From assembly GCF_042684365.1 (NCBI RefSeq), contig NZ_JBHULI010000001.1:177781-241780 (forward strand): DNA of 64,000 bases, read 5' to 3'. Positions 33,974 to 42,998 of the stretch are shown here, piece after piece. Made by a program: the position numbers and the translations under genes. Source of the DNA: Gracilimonas halophila. Its GTDB lineage: Bacteria > Bacteroidota > Rhodothermia > Balneolales > Balneolaceae. Position 1 is the first letter of the stretch. Every line of letters begins with the position of its first letter. The notes under the pieces are model-generated. The model made no database searches. It saw only the letters and a program-made list of their open reading frames with translations, and was not told the DNA's origin.

Positions 33974-35299
33974 CTACTCCAGATACTTCGTCAGGGTCTC
34001 CATCAAATTATCGGCTGACAGTGCCATTCCGTATTCCACAATCTCACCATCAGGATCTAACAGGTAGTACGTCGGATATGAGTTGACTGAATATAATTCC
34101 TGGATTTCGCTGTCCTTTTCATATATCTCAGGGATCTGAGGCCACTCTAGTTTTTCCCGCTCCACAAAATCTTCAAAGCGTTCCAGGTTTAGCTCATTGG
34201 CAATCCCCACGATCTCAAAGTTCTCTCCGCCATAAGCTGCATATGCTTCTTTTATAACCGGAAGAGCCTCTATACACGGACCGCACCAGGTGCCCCAAAA
34301 GTCGATCATCACATATTTCCCACGCAGATCGGCCAGACTTAATTCATCCCCTTGTAATGTTTCAGCTTTAAATAAGGGAGCTTCCGTCCCGGGCCGCAGT
34401 GCAGCTTTAGGATCTACTTCTACCTCCGATTCCACGATGGTCACAGCGCTTCCATCCATCTTTATGTCTGAGATCTCCCAGCTTTCTCCGGCAATATTGA
34501 ACGGTTCTGTTACAGGATAAGCTTCCATTCCATCGTCCATTATATCAAACCGACCATCCTCATCAAGATCAATATAGAAATACGTATAGGGCTCTATCCG
34601 GTACGGCGGAGCACTTTCCTTGATGAGTGCCACATTGAAGGTTTGATCATTTACGGCCCACGTTCCCATTCGCAAATGATCGAAATAAAGCTGGAGACTT
34701 TCTGAAGGAGGGGTGTCAGATAAATATAAAAGGCTGGCCGGGCCCTCATGATGTATAACTTTCTCTCCATTAAAATACTCCATTCTCGCTGTCACCTTTG
34801 CCTCCATCACCTCAAATACATTATCCTGAAATTCTACCGTGGATGGCTCAAAATACACGGGATATTCTTCATCAAACTCTCCGCTTTGATCCTCCACAAA
34901 CACCAGCATTTCCCCGTTCTCATCTTTACCGACAGCCACCGTGAAGATCACATCCACCCATTCATCTGTCACCGTATGATCCTCGATCAGCATCATATTT
35001 CTCCGATAAATGGCAGAATCAATAAACCCTTCAGCAAAGCCCTGAACTACATATTGCTGAAGGTCTAAAATCCCATGAACGACCTCGCCCTTTGTTAACT
35101 CCTCCGGCAGCTCGGTTGGCTCTCCGGGATACTCCGGTTCAAACACATAACTCCCGCCCATGGTGAGTGCTAAAATAGGTGGAACCTGCCCGGTGTTCTC
35201 TGTAAGGGGAAGCTCTACCTTAAAAGAAGGCCCGGTCTTTTCCTCCATACAGGAGATCAGCAGAAATATTGATAAAAATAATATGAATAGGTTTCTCAT
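33974..35299 (-). CDS. TlpA/ResA-type thioredoxin-fold lipoprotein
   Basis: A 441-residue envelope protein. The lipobox LLISC is at residues 13-17. Residues 40-300 form a domain I do not recognise, with EF-hand-like text 'DLDEDGRFDIMDDG'. The C-terminal 140 residues are a TlpA-like thioredoxin domain with the CxxC in DFWGTWCGPCIEALP near residue 340. It is probably tethered to the membrane and reduces exported disulfides, perhaps in cytochrome maturation or stress response. It is divergent from the blaI operon. Confidence 0.85.
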   Translation of the reverse strand: MRNLFILFLSIFLLISCMEEKTGPSFKVELPLTENTGQVPPILALTMGGSYVFEPEYPGEPTELPEELTKGEVVHGILDLQQYVVQGFAEGFIDSAIYRRNMMLIEDHTVTDEWVDVIFTVAVGKDENGEMLVFVEDQSGEFDEEYPVYFEPSTVEFQDNVFEVMEAKVTARMEYFNGEKVIHHEGPASLLYLSDTPPSESLQLYFDHLRMGTWAVNDQTFNVALIKESAPPYRIEPYTYFYIDLDEDGRFDIMDDGMEAYPVTEPFNIAGESWEISDIKMDGSAVTIVESEVEVDPKAALRPGTEAPLFKAETLQGDELSLADLRGKYVMIDFWGTWCGPCIEALPVIKEAYAAYGGENFEIVGIANELNLERFEDFVEREKLEWPQIPEIYEKDSEIQELYSVNSYPTYYLLDPDGEIVEYGMALSADNLMETLTKYLE

Positions 35300-35350
35300 C
35301 GCATAAAAATCAGAAAGAGTTGAATTACTACAGCGCTAGTATAAGAAAAT

Positions 35351-35381
35351 TTTGGAAGTTTGATTTTTTATTCTACATTTG
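35351..35381 (+). promoter_or_regulatory. Bacteroidota-type promoter of blaI
   Basis: TTTG at 35351-35354 and TACATTTG at 35374-35381 are spaced by 19 bases, an exact match to the TTTG-N19-TAnnTTTG pattern of Bacteroidota housekeeping sigma. The -7 element lies inside operator 1. The ATG is 29 bases downstream. Confidence 0.75.
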
Positions 35382-35406
35382 TAGAAACAATTCTAATTTT
35401 GTAGAA
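35371..35406. promoter_or_regulatory. Twin BlaI-type operators
   Basis: TTCTACATTTGTAGAA (35371-35386) and TTCTAATTTTGTAGAA (35391-35406) are palindromes repeating every 20 bases, about two helical turns. They contain the TACA/TGTA core known for BlaI/MecI operators. The first covers the -7 box and the second reaches to within four bases of the ATG, so a dimer pair would block both initiation and clearance. Confidence 0.85.
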
Positions 35407-35410
35407 GCTC

Positions 35411-35782
35411 ATGCAATTATCTCAAACCGAAGAAGAACTGATGCAATATCTCTGGAAGCTGGAAAAGGCTTTCATGAAAGACCTGCTCGACGAATATCCT
35501 GAACCCAAGCCGGCCCCAACCACGGTAGCAACCCTATTAAAACGCATGACCGAAAAAGGATTTGTTGATTACGAACAAATGGGACGCTCGCGGCAATATT
35601 ACCCATTAGTGAAGAAATCAGATTATTTCTCGAAGCATGTAAATGGGTTGATCAAGAAGTTTTTTAATGACTCTGCTTCTCAATTCGCCTCCTTTTTTAC
35701 CAAAGAGACCGATTTAACCAAAGAGCAGCTTGAGGAACTACAGGATATTGTTGAGCAAGAAATAGAGAGGAGGAATAAATGA
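35411..35782 (+). CDS. BlaI/MecI family transcriptional repressor
   Basis: A 123-residue winged-helix repressor. The N-terminal 'LSQTEEELMQYLWKLEKAFM' helix and TTVATLLKRMTEKGFVDYEQMGRSRQYYP DNA-binding wing (residues 37-66) are family features. The C-terminal half, including the YFSKHVNGLIKKFFND region, gives the dimerisation and cleavage segment. Twin palindromic operators sit directly in front, so it autoregulates. The stop overlaps the M56 gene start (ATGA), the standard blaI-blaR layout. The inducing signal here need not be a beta-lactam. Confidence 0.92.
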   Translation: MQLSQTEEELMQYLWKLEKAFMKDLLDEYPEPKPAPTTVATLLKRMTEKGFVDYEQMGRSRQYYPLVKKSDYFSKHVNGLIKKFFNDSASQFASFFTKETDLTKEQLEELQDIVEQEIERRNK

Positions 35783-37623
35783 TCGCTTATTTCATCTACT
35801 CGTCTGTAAGTTTGGCACTTTTGCTATTTGTATATCGGGTTTTTCTGGAGAAAGAAAAGAGATTTACTTTTAACCGGGTATTTCTACTCTGGAGTCTTGT
35901 TTTCTCATTGCTTATCCCGATGATTCCAGTGGGGCTCGCACCGTTGGAAATGCCTTGGTCCGCATTTTTCTCTTCCGGGGAAACAGTATCTGTCCCAAAC
36001 TATCAAAATATTGAAGACTTGAGGTTGGACTCAGAAGTTCCGGACACAGTCATAGAAAATAATTCTGCCTCGATTTCGAGGGAGACTCTCTTTAAAATCG
36101 CTTTTATCCTCTACGTTTCGATATCGGCTCTACTGCTCATCAGGCTGATACGAATCATCCGCAGAATTCAGTTAACGATCAATGGAAATAGAACACGTTT
36201 TATAAGAGGATGCAAAGTTGTATTACTAACTGAAAATGTAATTCCACATACCTTCCTAAATACCATTTTCCTTAACAGAAGACAGTTTGAAAGTGGAAAA
36301 ATTCCCGACGAGGTAATCAATCACGAATTTACTCACGTAAGGCAGAGACATTCGCTGGATATTCTCTTTGTGGAGTTTTTAAAAGCAATCTTTTGGTTCA
36401 ACCCGCTGCTCTATTTCTATAAAAACGCTATTGCACTTAATCACGAATACCTTGCTGACGAGGCCGTACTATCTAAAGGCACTAACATAAAAGATTATCA
36501 GCGTATGCTACTCAAAATAATGGAGGGAAATTCTATACACAGTCTGGCAAGCACCTTTAATTTTTCATTAACCAAACGGAGATTACAAATGATGACTCAA
36601 TCCAAAACAAATGTGAAATTTCTTATAAAGGTTGGAATGATAGTACCCCTCTTTGCGGGGCTGTCACTTATGCTTGGATGTGAACCGGCATCTAATGAGA
36701 CTTCACCTGATATTGACACCTCCGATAAACTTAGCATTGAAATTCTGGAAGACAATTCACTCCTCGTGAATGAGAACCGTATGACCTTAGATGAATTGGA
36801 TAGTCTTTTGTCAGAAATGCCCGAAAGTCCCGGATTAGTCAGAATGAAAGTCAGCCCTGATGCAAAGTTTGGAGTTGTAACGGATGTTCAGGGAATCCTT
36901 CGAGAGCATGAGGCATTTATAATTAATTACTCTTCCAACGAAAGTGATGATAGCAGTGAACTGACATTGCCACCTGCACCTCCTGAGCCACAGGCACCGA
37001 TAGAAACTCAAAATCTGATGCGAATTTTGATGAACAGTGACGGCAGGCTTCTGATGAATGAAGAACCTGCTGAGTTAAATGAAGTGAAAGAGAATATTAA
37101 ACAGTTTTTGGATAACAGCAGCACAGATCCACGCGAGGCCGTCATCTCCATTAAAACTATACCAGATACTCCATATGATCAGTATCTTGATTTGCTGAAT
37201 GAAGTCAGAGGCGCATATTACGAGTTGAGAAATGAAGCTGCTCAAGATCAATTTGGGATGGCTTATTCAAATCTTGAAGAAAACAGTTCAGAAAGAGAGA
37301 CAATTAAGGAAATGTATCCCGGGAAACTATCTGTTGTACCGCCGGAAACAGGAAATCAAGAATTTAAGAGCAGTGATGAAGTTCAGAACCTAAGATCTGT
37401 CATGGAGAAAGCTAGAGAAGAAAGAAGTCAGGCTTATAATGAGTTTGTAAACCTTAACTATCAAAAAATTTCTAAAGAAAAACTACAAAATTCCTATTCA
37501 GAGTTAAGGGAAATTAGTAAGAGATCTCACGATGCTGCAGTCGCGTACTATCAAGCTATCGGGAAAACGGCCCCTCCACCGCCACCTATTCCTCCAAAAC
37601 CTGCTAAACTTCAAAACCAATAA
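35779..37623 (+). CDS. M56 (BlaR1-like) membrane metallopeptidase with two ExbD/TolR-like segments
   Basis: A 614-residue sensor protease. There are about four transmembrane helices, with the zinc site NHEFTHVRQRH near residue 185 (HExxH) and an ALNHEYLADEAV second motif. After a further membrane segment near residue 290, the periplasmic part contains two stretches resembling ExbD/TolR C-terminal domains (LSIEILEDNSLLVNENRMTL... near 320 and MNSDGRLLMNEEPAEL... near 420), and ends in a Pro-rich tail. No penicillin-binding serine domain is present, so it is not a beta-lactam receptor of the BlaR1 type. It is presumably the antirepressor partner of the preceding BlaI. Confidence 0.82.
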   Translation: MIAYFIYSSVSLALLLFVYRVFLEKEKRFTFNRVFLLWSLVFSLLIPMIPVGLAPLEMPWSAFFSSGETVSVPNYQNIEDLRLDSEVPDTVIENNSASISRETLFKIAFILYVSISALLLIRLIRIIRRIQLTINGNRTRFIRGCKVVLLTENVIPHTFLNTIFLNRRQFESGKIPDEVINHEFTHVRQRHSLDILFVEFLKAIFWFNPLLYFYKNAIALNHEYLADEAVLSKGTNIKDYQRMLLKIMEGNSIHSLASTFNFSLTKRRLQMMTQSKTNVKFLIKVGMIVPLFAGLSLMLGCEPASNETSPDIDTSDKLSIEILEDNSLLVNENRMTLDELDSLLSEMPESPGLVRMKVSPDAKFGVVTDVQGILREHEAFIINYSSNESDDSSELTLPPAPPEPQAPIETQNLMRILMNSDGRLLMNEEPAELNEVKENIKQFLDNSSTDPREAVISIKTIPDTPYDQYLDLLNEVRGAYYELRNEAAQDQFGMAYSNLEENSSERETIKEMYPGKLSVVPPETGNQEFKSSDEVQNLRSVMEKAREERSQAYNEFVNLNYQKISKEKLQNSYSELREISKRSHDAAVAYYQAIGKTAPPPPPIPPKPAKLQNQ

Positions 37624-37748
37624 AACTTCACCGTCTCCTTAAAAAACTTTGTTGTTTATCAATCTCAGGGCTTATCCGTATTAATATTTTTTTGTAACTG
37701 GAAGCCGGAGCTTGGGAACGCATAAAATCTCAAAAAACTTCACCCCAC

Positions 37749-37780
37749 AAAAAAAAGCCCCTTCCGCTAAGAAGAGGCTT
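37749..37780 (-). terminator. Terminator of the GNAT gene at 37803
   Basis: On the minus strand, AAGCCTCTT and AAGGGGCTT pair (one mismatch), followed by eight T. It lies 23 bases after the stop codon. Just upstream on the plus strand (37699-37715) is a degenerate REP fragment, GGAAGCCGGAGCTTGGG. Confidence 0.75.
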
Positions 37781-37802
37781 CACTTCGATATTCGTTATTC
37801 TT

Positions 37803-38294
37803 TCACGCCAGGTCTTTGGTCATGAAATACCATTTGGGATCGCCGTATTCAAAATCCTGCTTTTCGTATAAACGTCGGGCAGGGTTGTCTTCACGAACTT
37901 CCAAAGTAATTTTGGAGCAGCCCATTTCCTTGGCTTCTTCCTCTATATTTTCCAGCATCATGGTTCCAATTCCCATTCCGCGTGCATCGGGGTGAACCGC
38001 TACATCGTGAATCTTGAACACTTTACTTGCTGTGAAGGTGGAAAAACCTACAAAACAGGTCACAATACCCAGCGCCTTTTCATCGGCATAAGCGATGTAG
38101 GTCATGGTGGTGGGCACTTTCTTCATTTCTGTGATCATATCAACGCGGACTTCCTCGTCCAGCGCCTGATCCTGCCCCATAGGATCTCTCGCAAAAAGGT
38201 CGACGATCTTGACTATATCGGAGGCGTGTTTAGAATTATTTAAATCGGCTTTTAAAATCTTGACATCTGTTGCGACGTCTGCTTCTGCAATCAC
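37803..38294 (-). CDS. GNAT family N-acetyltransferase
   Basis: A 163-residue acetyltransferase; substrate unknown. The acetyl-CoA site HPDARGMGIGTMMLENIEE follows the strand KIHDVAV near residue 97, and the ARRLYEKQDFEYGD C-terminal motif is typical of amine or protein N-acetyltransferases in this superfamily. It is a single-gene unit with its own terminator. Confidence 0.88.
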   Translation of the reverse strand: MIAEADVATDVKILKADLNNSKHASDIVKIVDLFARDPMGQDQALDEEVRVDMITEMKKVPTTMTYIAYADEKALGIVTCFVGFSTFTASKVFKIHDVAVHPDARGMGIGTMMLENIEEEAKEMGCSKITLEVREDNPARRLYEKQDFEYGDPKWYFMTKDLA

Positions 38295-38432
38295 TCTTGT
38301 TTGGTTTGATTAAAAATGGACCTAAAGTTAAGAATATTAGGCGCCGGTTTAAAATTTATATCTCCTTTCTAACTTTTCTTAGCAATTAGATAATTTGGCT
38401 TTAATTAGTTTATAGCAGTAAAAAGTCTATAT

Positions 38433-38465
38433 AAAAAAAACGTGCCGACGCATAGCATCGGCACG
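38433..38465 (-). terminator. Terminator of the M19 dipeptidase gene
   Basis: On the minus strand, CGTGCCGA and TCGGCACG form a perfect 8-bp stem with a 9-base loop, followed by eight T. It lies 62 bases past the stop of the gene at 38528-39805. Confidence 0.88.
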
Positions 38466-38527
38466 AATCATATAAAAGAATCAGAAAGGCTGACTTGTTA
38501 CGATCGCTCTGCGTCGTAACAAACAGA

Positions 38528-39805
38528 TCACATCCCGTCTGCTACTGCCTGAACTTCATCCAGAACTCTCAGCAGGTTTCCACTCCACAGCATTGCGATC
38601 TCTTCTTCAGAATACCCTCGTTTCACCAGCTCATGGGTCACGTTGAAGGTTTCGGAAGCATCCATCCAGTTATAAACTCCGCCACCACCGTCGAAATCAG
38701 AACTGATCCCGACGTGCTCAATGCCGATCAGGTCTACCATATAATCGATATGATCCGCGAAATCAGCTACGCTAACCGGAGGGGTATTTACATTCACTTC
38801 ATTCTCAATTCTCGGCTCTGCATTATCCTGAGCGGTTCGGTACATTTCCATATACTCTTCTCGTTCTTCATCGCTCATTTCACGGATATCTCCCCAGCCA
38901 ACCATTTCAAAACCAAGTTTTTCGGCTTCTTCTTCCAAAATTGTGCGCGAAGCTTCCTGCCATGCTGCATGTTTTTCACCATCTACATAGCCACGGAAAG
39001 CAACGGTCTGAACTACTCCGCCATTTTCTTTCAGCCTCAGTAATTCTTCATCACTTAGGTTTCGACTGTGATCATACACTGCACGCGCAGAGGAATGCGA
39101 AGCGATCACCGGGGCTGCCGATAATTCCATGGTTTCCATGTTCGTGGTTTTGGCAGGATGTGAGATATCGATCATAATTCCGACCCGGTTCATTTCAGCG
39201 ATCGCTTCACGACCAAGATCACTTAAGCCATTGTGCATCCATTCCCCGTCTCTTTCACCGGTGTTGGAATCGCCAAACTGGCTGTGACCATTATGGGTAA
39301 GCGACATATATCGGGCTCCACGATTATAAAACTCCTCAATTCGGGAAAGATCTTCCCCAACCGGATAGGCATTTTCAACTCCGATCATTGCTACTTTTTT
39401 ACCTTCTGCCACAATTCTCCGAACATCTTCAGATGTTGTAGCAAGTTCAATCTGGTCGGGAGCAATTTCTTCTGTCAAGCGATGAATAGCATCAAACTTG
39501 CTGATCGCATTTTCATAGGCATCGGCATATCCCTCTTCCGTAAGCGTATCCTGGCCGGTATAAACAATAAGCCACGCTACATTAAGGCCGCCTTCTTCCA
39601 TTTTGATCAGATCAACCTGAGTATCCAGTCGCTGCGTATAATTTGTTTCTTCGGTGAAGTTGTTCACGTTAATATCCACATGGGTATCCAGCGTAATTAC
39701 CCGCTCATGAATATCCATGGCTTTATCAAATATTTCCTGCTCACTTGGGGCGCATCCCAAAAGAAGAGCAAAAGACAGTAAGGAAGAAAGAAGAATTGAT
39801 TTCAT
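38528..39805 (-). CDS. Membrane dipeptidase (peptidase family M19), lipoprotein
   Basis: A 425-residue zinc dipeptidase of the renal dipeptidase family. Residues 1-18 form a lipoprotein signal ending LLLGC. Metal-site features are LDTHVDIN near residue 40, MIGVENAY near residue 138, SLTHNGHSQFGD, MIDISHPAK and ASHSSARAVYDHSRN. The late SDFDGGGG motif is also family-typical. It is expected in the periplasm, hydrolysing dipeptides including D-residue ones. Confidence 0.93.
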   Translation of the reverse strand: MKSILLSSLLSFALLLGCAPSEQEIFDKAMDIHERVITLDTHVDINVNNFTEETNYTQRLDTQVDLIKMEEGGLNVAWLIVYTGQDTLTEEGYADAYENAISKFDAIHRLTEEIAPDQIELATTSEDVRRIVAEGKKVAMIGVENAYPVGEDLSRIEEFYNRGARYMSLTHNGHSQFGDSNTGERDGEWMHNGLSDLGREAIAEMNRVGIMIDISHPAKTTNMETMELSAAPVIASHSSARAVYDHSRNLSDEELLRLKENGGVVQTVAFRGYVDGEKHAAWQEASRTILEEEAEKLGFEMVGWGDIREMSDEEREEYMEMYRTAQDNAEPRIENEVNVNTPPVSVADFADHIDYMVDLIGIEHVGISSDFDGGGGVYNWMDASETFNVTHELVKRGYSEEEIAMLWSGNLLRVLDEVQAVADGM

Positions 39806-39934
39806 AATATGTACAGTTCTTGTTAAGATTAGGCGGGGAATCTATATGAATTTTAGCAAAGTTGTATATCCATTCGGAACGTAAAGGCCTTATATCCCAT
39901 TAATTTAATATATATTAACAAAAGGAGGGCTGTT

Positions 39935-40201
39935 ATGACACTTATGAATATTTTGGCTTATATCACCATAGGACTTGTTATTGGATGGCTGAGTAGAATT
40001 ATCACCAAAGACCGCGGGGTTACCATGTTTCCAAGCCTCGCATTTGGCGTTCTTGGTGCTGTGGCCGGAACTGCCATCGTGCATATTTTGGGATTGGCAG
40101 GAGCCGCTTTTTACGCAGTTGTAGGTGCAGTTGGAATGTTATTTACCGTGAACGTCTTTAGACAGGACGATCCCATCTTTTCTGAAACAGAAGCCCTCTG
40201 A
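39935..40201 (+). CDS. Small membrane protein, GlsB/YeaQ/YmgE-like
   Basis: An 88-residue protein with three hydrophobic segments (NILAYITIGLVIGWLS, SLAFGVLGAVAGTAIVHI, AGAAFYAVVGAVGMLF) and the glycine pattern of the transglycosylase-associated/GlsB stress family. The start is well supported: AGGAGG at 39923-39928, six bases before ATG. This is one of the few strong Shine-Dalgarno sites in the window, suggesting high translation. Function in the family is tied to stress but not defined. Confidence 0.75.
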   Translation: MTLMNILAYITIGLVIGWLSRIITKDRGVTMFPSLAFGVLGAVAGTAIVHILGLAGAAFYAVVGAVGMLFTVNVFRQDDPIFSETEAL

Positions 40202-40292
40202 TTTGAGATTTTTTATGTGATCAAGGAACATTTTCCGGGGTTTGGGATTAGGTATTACAGAGAGACCTCTCAAACCTTAATTTTATTTCAGA

Positions 40293-40691
40293 ATGAATGT
40301 AAAAGACCGAAGAGTACACCTGTTCCTTCAACTATTTTTTTTACTGATTGGTATATATCAAATAGTAAAACTCTTTGGGGGCATGCAAGCCAGCAATTAT
40401 ACAACAGGACTTTTCGAATTTCAGAATAATGAACTTCCTTTTCTTGTTCTCTCCGCTTCTCTTATTACCGGAATCACATCTCTTGTCACTTCTTTTGCCC
40501 TATGGACCAGAACCGCATGGGCATACGGATTCAGTCTTTTCACCTCGGGTATATTATTCATATATCATTTAATGAACCTGGGCAAAGCCATTGATCAAAA
40601 TTCATACGAGATCATCCCCATCGTGATCGTACTAATCGTAATTCTGCAGAGCTTTCCATTTTTGCTGCGACGATCTTACCGAAGCATGTAA
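40293..40691 (+). CDS. Small integral membrane protein, unknown
   Basis: A 132-residue protein with four hydrophobic helices (LFLQLFFLLIGIYQIVKLF, LVLSASLITGITSLVTSFALW, GFSLFTSGILFIYHLM, IIPIVIVLIVILQSFPFLL) and short polar ends. I do not recognise the family. It sits 92 bases after the GlsB-like gene and 30 bases before another membrane protein gene on the same strand. Confidence 0.65.
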   Translation: MNVKDRRVHLFLQLFFLLIGIYQIVKLFGGMQASNYTTGLFEFQNNELPFLVLSASLITGITSLVTSFALWTRTAWAYGFSLFTSGILFIYHLMNLGKAIDQNSYEIIPIVIVLIVILQSFPFLLRRSYRSM

Positions 40692-40721
40692 CCCTGTGCC
40701 CTCTTTTTCGTTGAATCGGCT

Positions 40722-41441
40722 ATGGATAAGATCTCCCAAAAAGATATAGACTGGCTGCTCAATCTCAATAAAACGGATGTACTCCAAACACCTGAGTCAT
40801 CTGATACAAAAAAGAAATGGCTGCAATTTTTATTCTGGGGGCTGCTGATCACAGGGCTTGGGATCTTACCTTTTTTCATTCTTATTCGAACTTCAATTTT
40901 CCTCAATGTATCTTTTGGGTGGAATGGCTGGCTGGCTTTAGGCGGTGGAATCTTTGCAACCGTACTTTTGCTACTGCTCTATGTACTTTTCCTCTTCAGA
41001 AGAACCTCGAATAAACGACTACTTCTCAAATTCAGCCTTGCCGGACTTGGTACACTCGTATTTGCCTTTTGCTTTTACGGAGTGATGTACCTCTCCTCTG
41101 TCAATGCCAAAAACGATGAAGTACGGCAGGTGTACCGCTCCATGCATCCTATCCTGCGGGTGGCCATAGCAACCACAACGCTGGCTGATGGTGATCTGGT
41201 AATTACCGATATCCAAAGAACTCCCGCAGATTATGCCGCAATGGGAATCCCCCTGAATGAACGCTCACTCCACTTCGCCCAGTCCTCCGGCTATGTACAT
41301 GCCATAGACCTCAGAACTTTAGGACATACTGAATTCAGAAATTTACTGCTCCAAACATCACTCCGTATGATGGGTTTAAAAACCATCCGGCATGTTGGCA
41401 CGGCCGACCATCTTCACATTGCCCTCCCGACCTCGTTTTAA
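40722..41441 (+). CDS. Membrane protein with C-terminal peptidase-M15-like segment
   Basis: A 239-residue product. Three transmembrane segments lie at about residues 32-55, 68-90 and 102-122. The soluble C terminus (residues 125-239) contains GYVHAIDLRTLGH and TADHLHIALP. This resembles the H...A-x-D...H-x-H metal pattern of M15 D,D-peptidase-like domains, but the first motif is not a clean S-x-H-x2-G-x-A-x-D. Any enzymatic role in peptidoglycan is therefore tentative. Confidence 0.65.
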   Translation: MDKISQKDIDWLLNLNKTDVLQTPESSDTKKKWLQFLFWGLLITGLGILPFFILIRTSIFLNVSFGWNGWLALGGGIFATVLLLLLYVLFLFRRTSNKRLLLKFSLAGLGTLVFAFCFYGVMYLSSVNAKNDEVRQVYRSMHPILRVAIATTTLADGDLVITDIQRTPADYAAMGIPLNERSLHFAQSSGYVHAIDLRTLGHTEFRNLLLQTSLRMMGLKTIRHVGTADHLHIALPTSF

Positions 41442-41518
41442 AAACGGCTTTTCCTTGTATCTGTGTAAGATAATTGCGACCATCAGTCACGATTTAAATA
41501 AGAAAGGAGAAAAGGAAT

Positions 41519-42925
41519 ATGTCCACCTATAAATTCTACGAGCAGGTAAATATAAACTTTGACAAAGCAGCCAAATACACCCGCTTCGACAAAGGAATAC
41601 TTGCCCAGATCAAGATTTGTAACACCGTATACCATGTAACATTTCCCGTACAACGAGATGACGGGACCATTGAAGTTATTGAAGGATGGCGGGTTGAGCA
41701 CAGTCATCATAAAACTCCAACCAAAGGTGGTATTCGATTCAGTCATAAAGTGGACGAAGATGAAACCATGGCTTTAGCCGCTTTAATGTCTTATAAATGC
41801 GCCATTGTTGACGTTCCTTTTGGGGGAGCAAAAGGAGGGGTAAAGATCAGTACCAGGGACTATTCTGAAACCGAGCTCGAACGCATTACCCGCCGTTATA
41901 CCTATGAGCTCATTAAAAAAGGATTTATCGGACCGGGTATTGATGTACCTGCTCCTGATTATGGAACCGGCGCCAAAGAAATGGGCTGGATCCTGGATAC
42001 CTACCGCCAAATGAAAGATGACCTAAACGCTGAAGCTTGTGTTACCGGAAAGCCTATCCAGCAAGGTGGTATTCGTGGACGTACTGAAGCAACCGGACGA
42101 GGAGTTTACTTTGGCATACGTGAAGCCTGCAATATCAAAGAAGACATGAAAAATGTCGGGTTGGAAACAGGTATTGAAGGTAAAACTTTTGTAGTACAGG
42201 GTCTGGGTAACGTAGGGTATCATGCCTCAAAGTATATGACCGAAGCCGGAGCTAAGTTAATTGGAGTTGCTGAGATCGAGGGCTCAATTTATGATGAAAA
42301 TGGTATTGATCTCGAAGAACTGATGGACTATCGCAAGGTTAACGGTTCCATCATAGGATTTGGAAATTCCAAAGAGCTCAAGGAAAGAGACGATGCCCTG
42401 TTTCTTGAATGTGACATTCTTATTCCTGCGGCTTTAGAGAGTCAGATCACCGGTGACAATGCTGATAAAGTAAAAGCCAAGATCATCGCTGAGGCTGCTA
42501 ACGGTCCTACAACAGCAGATGGGCATGATATTTTAAAGAATCGTGGAGCTCTAATTCTTCCGGATTCATATCTGAATGCAGGTGGTGTGGTCGTCTCCTA
42601 TTTTGAGTGGCTTAAAAATATTCAGCATGTTCGGTTCGGCCGCATGGGTAAACGATTTGACGAAACCAGTTTGAAAAAAATACTGGGTGTTATCGAAAAC
42701 ATTTCAGATCGTAAATTTACTGATGCCGAACTGGAAGATCTTGCTCACGGCGCAGAGGAATATGACCTGGTTGATTCGGGCCTCGAAGAAACCATGATCA
42801 CTGCCTATCAAGAGATCGTTAACATCCGGAATGAACATGATCTGGATGATCTTCGTACTGCGGCATTCATCAGTGCCATCAATAAGATCGGTATCATGTA
42901 CGAACAAATGGGTATTTTCCCGTGA
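41519..42925 (+). CDS. Glutamate dehydrogenase (Glu/Leu/Phe/Val family)
   Basis: A 468-residue oxidoreductase interconverting glutamate and 2-oxoglutarate plus ammonia. The active-site lysine block VPFGGAKGGVKIS is near residue 102, and GPGIDVPAPDYGTG near residue 139. The Rossmann motif VVQGLGNVGYHASKYM is near residue 224. AAGN-type text is replaced by AEAANGPTT. AAAGGAG at 41502-41508 lies 12 bases before the ATG. Coenzyme choice cannot be told reliably. Confidence 0.93.
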   Translation: MSTYKFYEQVNINFDKAAKYTRFDKGILAQIKICNTVYHVTFPVQRDDGTIEVIEGWRVEHSHHKTPTKGGIRFSHKVDEDETMALAALMSYKCAIVDVPFGGAKGGVKISTRDYSETELERITRRYTYELIKKGFIGPGIDVPAPDYGTGAKEMGWILDTYRQMKDDLNAEACVTGKPIQQGGIRGRTEATGRGVYFGIREACNIKEDMKNVGLETGIEGKTFVVQGLGNVGYHASKYMTEAGAKLIGVAEIEGSIYDENGIDLEELMDYRKVNGSIIGFGNSKELKERDDALFLECDILIPAALESQITGDNADKVKAKIIAEAANGPTTADGHDILKNRGALILPDSYLNAGGVVVSYFEWLKNIQHVRFGRMGKRFDETSLKKILGVIENISDRKFTDAELEDLAHGAEEYDLVDSGLEETMITAYQEIVNIRNEHDLDDLRTAAFISAINKIGIMYEQMGIFP

Positions 42926-42957
42926 TATTTATGTATCCCTATTATTATTAAAATCCC

Positions 42958-42985
42958 GTAGGGGCGTATCGCAATACGCCCCTAC
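42958..42985. repeat. 12-bp perfect hairpin repeat
   Basis: GTAGGGGCGTAT (42958-42969) and ATACGCCCCTAC (42974-42985) around CGCA. This G/C-rich word pair is of a type dispersed widely in bacterial genomes as REP-like sequence. It lies between the glutamate dehydrogenase and symporter genes. There is no T-run, so it is not a standard terminator. Confidence 0.8.
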
Positions 42986-42998
42986 ATTATTTTAAACT

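Noticed and set aside
35779..37623. Beta-lactam resistance sensor BlaR1
   Set aside because: The M56 protease part fits, but no penicillin-binding Ser-x-x-Lys domain is visible and no beta-lactamase gene is next to it.
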